From DATGLE01 sp035294325 (lineage in GTDB: Bacteria; Chloroflexota; Ktedonobacteria; Ktedonobacterales; Ktedonobacteraceae): a stretch of DNA of 5,795 nucleotides. The stretch spans positions 1-5,795 of the forward strand of contig DATGLE010000300.1 in NCBI GenBank assembly GCA_035294325.1, read 5' to 3'. This document shows positions 5,391 to 5,795 of this stretch, one piece after another. The position numbers and the translations under genes were made by a program. Position 1 is the stretch's first letter. Every line of letters begins with the position of its first letter. The notes under the pieces are model-generated. The model ran no database searches and was not told the origin of the DNA. It was given only the letters and a program-made list of their open reading frames with translations.

Positions 5391-5795
5391 ATGTTTCAAA
5401 GCCTGGCCGATTTCGTCGAGGAGATAATCGAACGTTTTCAGCCACGTTACCTGCTCATAGCCGGGGCGGGCCTGGCGCTGGTGGCCCTGCTGGGTGGTCT
5501 GCTGCTGTACCTGCTGCCGCGCGCGAGCCTGTCGCACCAGGGGACGCCCGCTGCCAGCCTGCGCCATCTGCCAGCGAGCAGCAACAGTATTCACCTGATC
5601 CAGATGTTCGACTACGACATCGCCCCCGATCAGATCACGCCACAGCGCGCGCAACCTATCGACCTGGTGTGGGGAGCCGATGCCAACCCGGCCAAATTGC
5701 AAGCCTGGCGGCGGGCCAATCCGGGGATCGTGCTCTCCCTGTATCTCTCCTTCGAGCGCGACAGCCAGCAGCATGCGCTTTCCTACTGGCAGCAG
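5391..5795 (+). CDS. Signal-anchored protein, possibly glycosidase-like (3' end missing)
   Basis: The frame is open from the ATG at 5391 to the window edge (135 codons). GGGAGGG (5377-5383) lies 7 nt upstream, an excellent ribosome binding site. A short cytoplasmic N-terminus (1-19) is followed by one TM at about 20-42 (LLIAGAGLALVALLGGLLLY), a linker, and the start of an outer domain at about 66. That domain alternates strands and helices: IHLIQMFDY, IDLVWGAD, PAKLQAWRRANPGIVLSLYLS. A strand, a helix with 'LqawrraNPg' and a next strand recall the opening of TIM-barrel putative glycoside hydrolases found outside the cell. Catalytic acids would lie beyond the window, so this assignment is tentative. 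No cysteine-containing lipobox is present. It is strongly G+C-rich, like the gene at the left edge. Confidence 0.82.
   Translation, partial: MFQSLADFVEEIIERFQPRYLLIAGAGLALVALLGGLLLYLLPRASLSHQGTPAASLRHLPASSNSIHLIQMFDYDIAPDQITPQRAQPIDLVWGADANPAKLQAWRRANPGIVLSLYLSFERDSQQHALSYWQQ

Noticed and set aside
5148..5774. 208-residue minus-strand frame at the right edge
   Set aside because: It is antisense to the well-supported gene at 5391 and also runs across the divergent promoter region and into the zinc-ribbon gene in another frame.

Overview
The window looks chromosomal and bacterial, most like a large-genome Chloroflexota of the Ktedonobacteria type. That placement is an inference. It rests on the protein styles (PknB-like kinase fold, HAMP membrane protein, double zinc-ribbon protein with a membrane tail), the strong GGAGG-type ribosome binding sites, the G+C-rich genes and the dispersed intergenic repeats. 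No rRNA, tRNA, CRISPR array, transposase or replication gene is visible.

Layout, left to right. (1) 1-803, minus: 5' part of a membrane-anchored protein with a periplasmic or extracellular domain, possibly VirB8/TcpC-like. (2) 804-1026: a 23-bp tandem repeat (4.5 copies) and a hairpin followed by a T run that suits termination of the gene to its right. (3) 1027-2196 and 2231-3373, both minus and 34 bp apart: a likely two-gene operon. The first gene transcribed encodes a protein-kinase fold that has lost essentially every catalytic residue. The second encodes a two-TM protein with two HAMP-like modules and coiled-coil helices, but no extracellular sensor and no chemotaxis hairpin tip. (4) 3374-4019: a 646-bp gene-free divergent region with a 61-bp near-perfect palindrome and a cluster of TGACGT-like half-sites. 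(5) 4020-4388, plus: a lone OmpR/PhoB-type winged-helix protein without a receiver domain. (6) 4400-5266, minus, converging on it with an 11-bp gap: a double zinc-ribbon protein with a C-terminal membrane anchor. (7) 5267-5390: a divergent promoter region with a good sigma-70-type promoter. (8) 5391-5795, plus: 5' part of a signal-anchored protein, possibly glycosidase-like, cut by the window edge.

The most coherent unit is the pseudokinase/HAMP pair. It reads as a non-catalytic, membrane-associated signalling module: the kinase fold probably acts as a binding or scaffolding domain, and the HAMP/coiled-coil protein as its membrane partner. Whether the lone winged-helix protein, encoded divergently across the 646-bp region, controls this pair is a reasonable but untested idea. 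The two genes at the window edges show no evident link to it.
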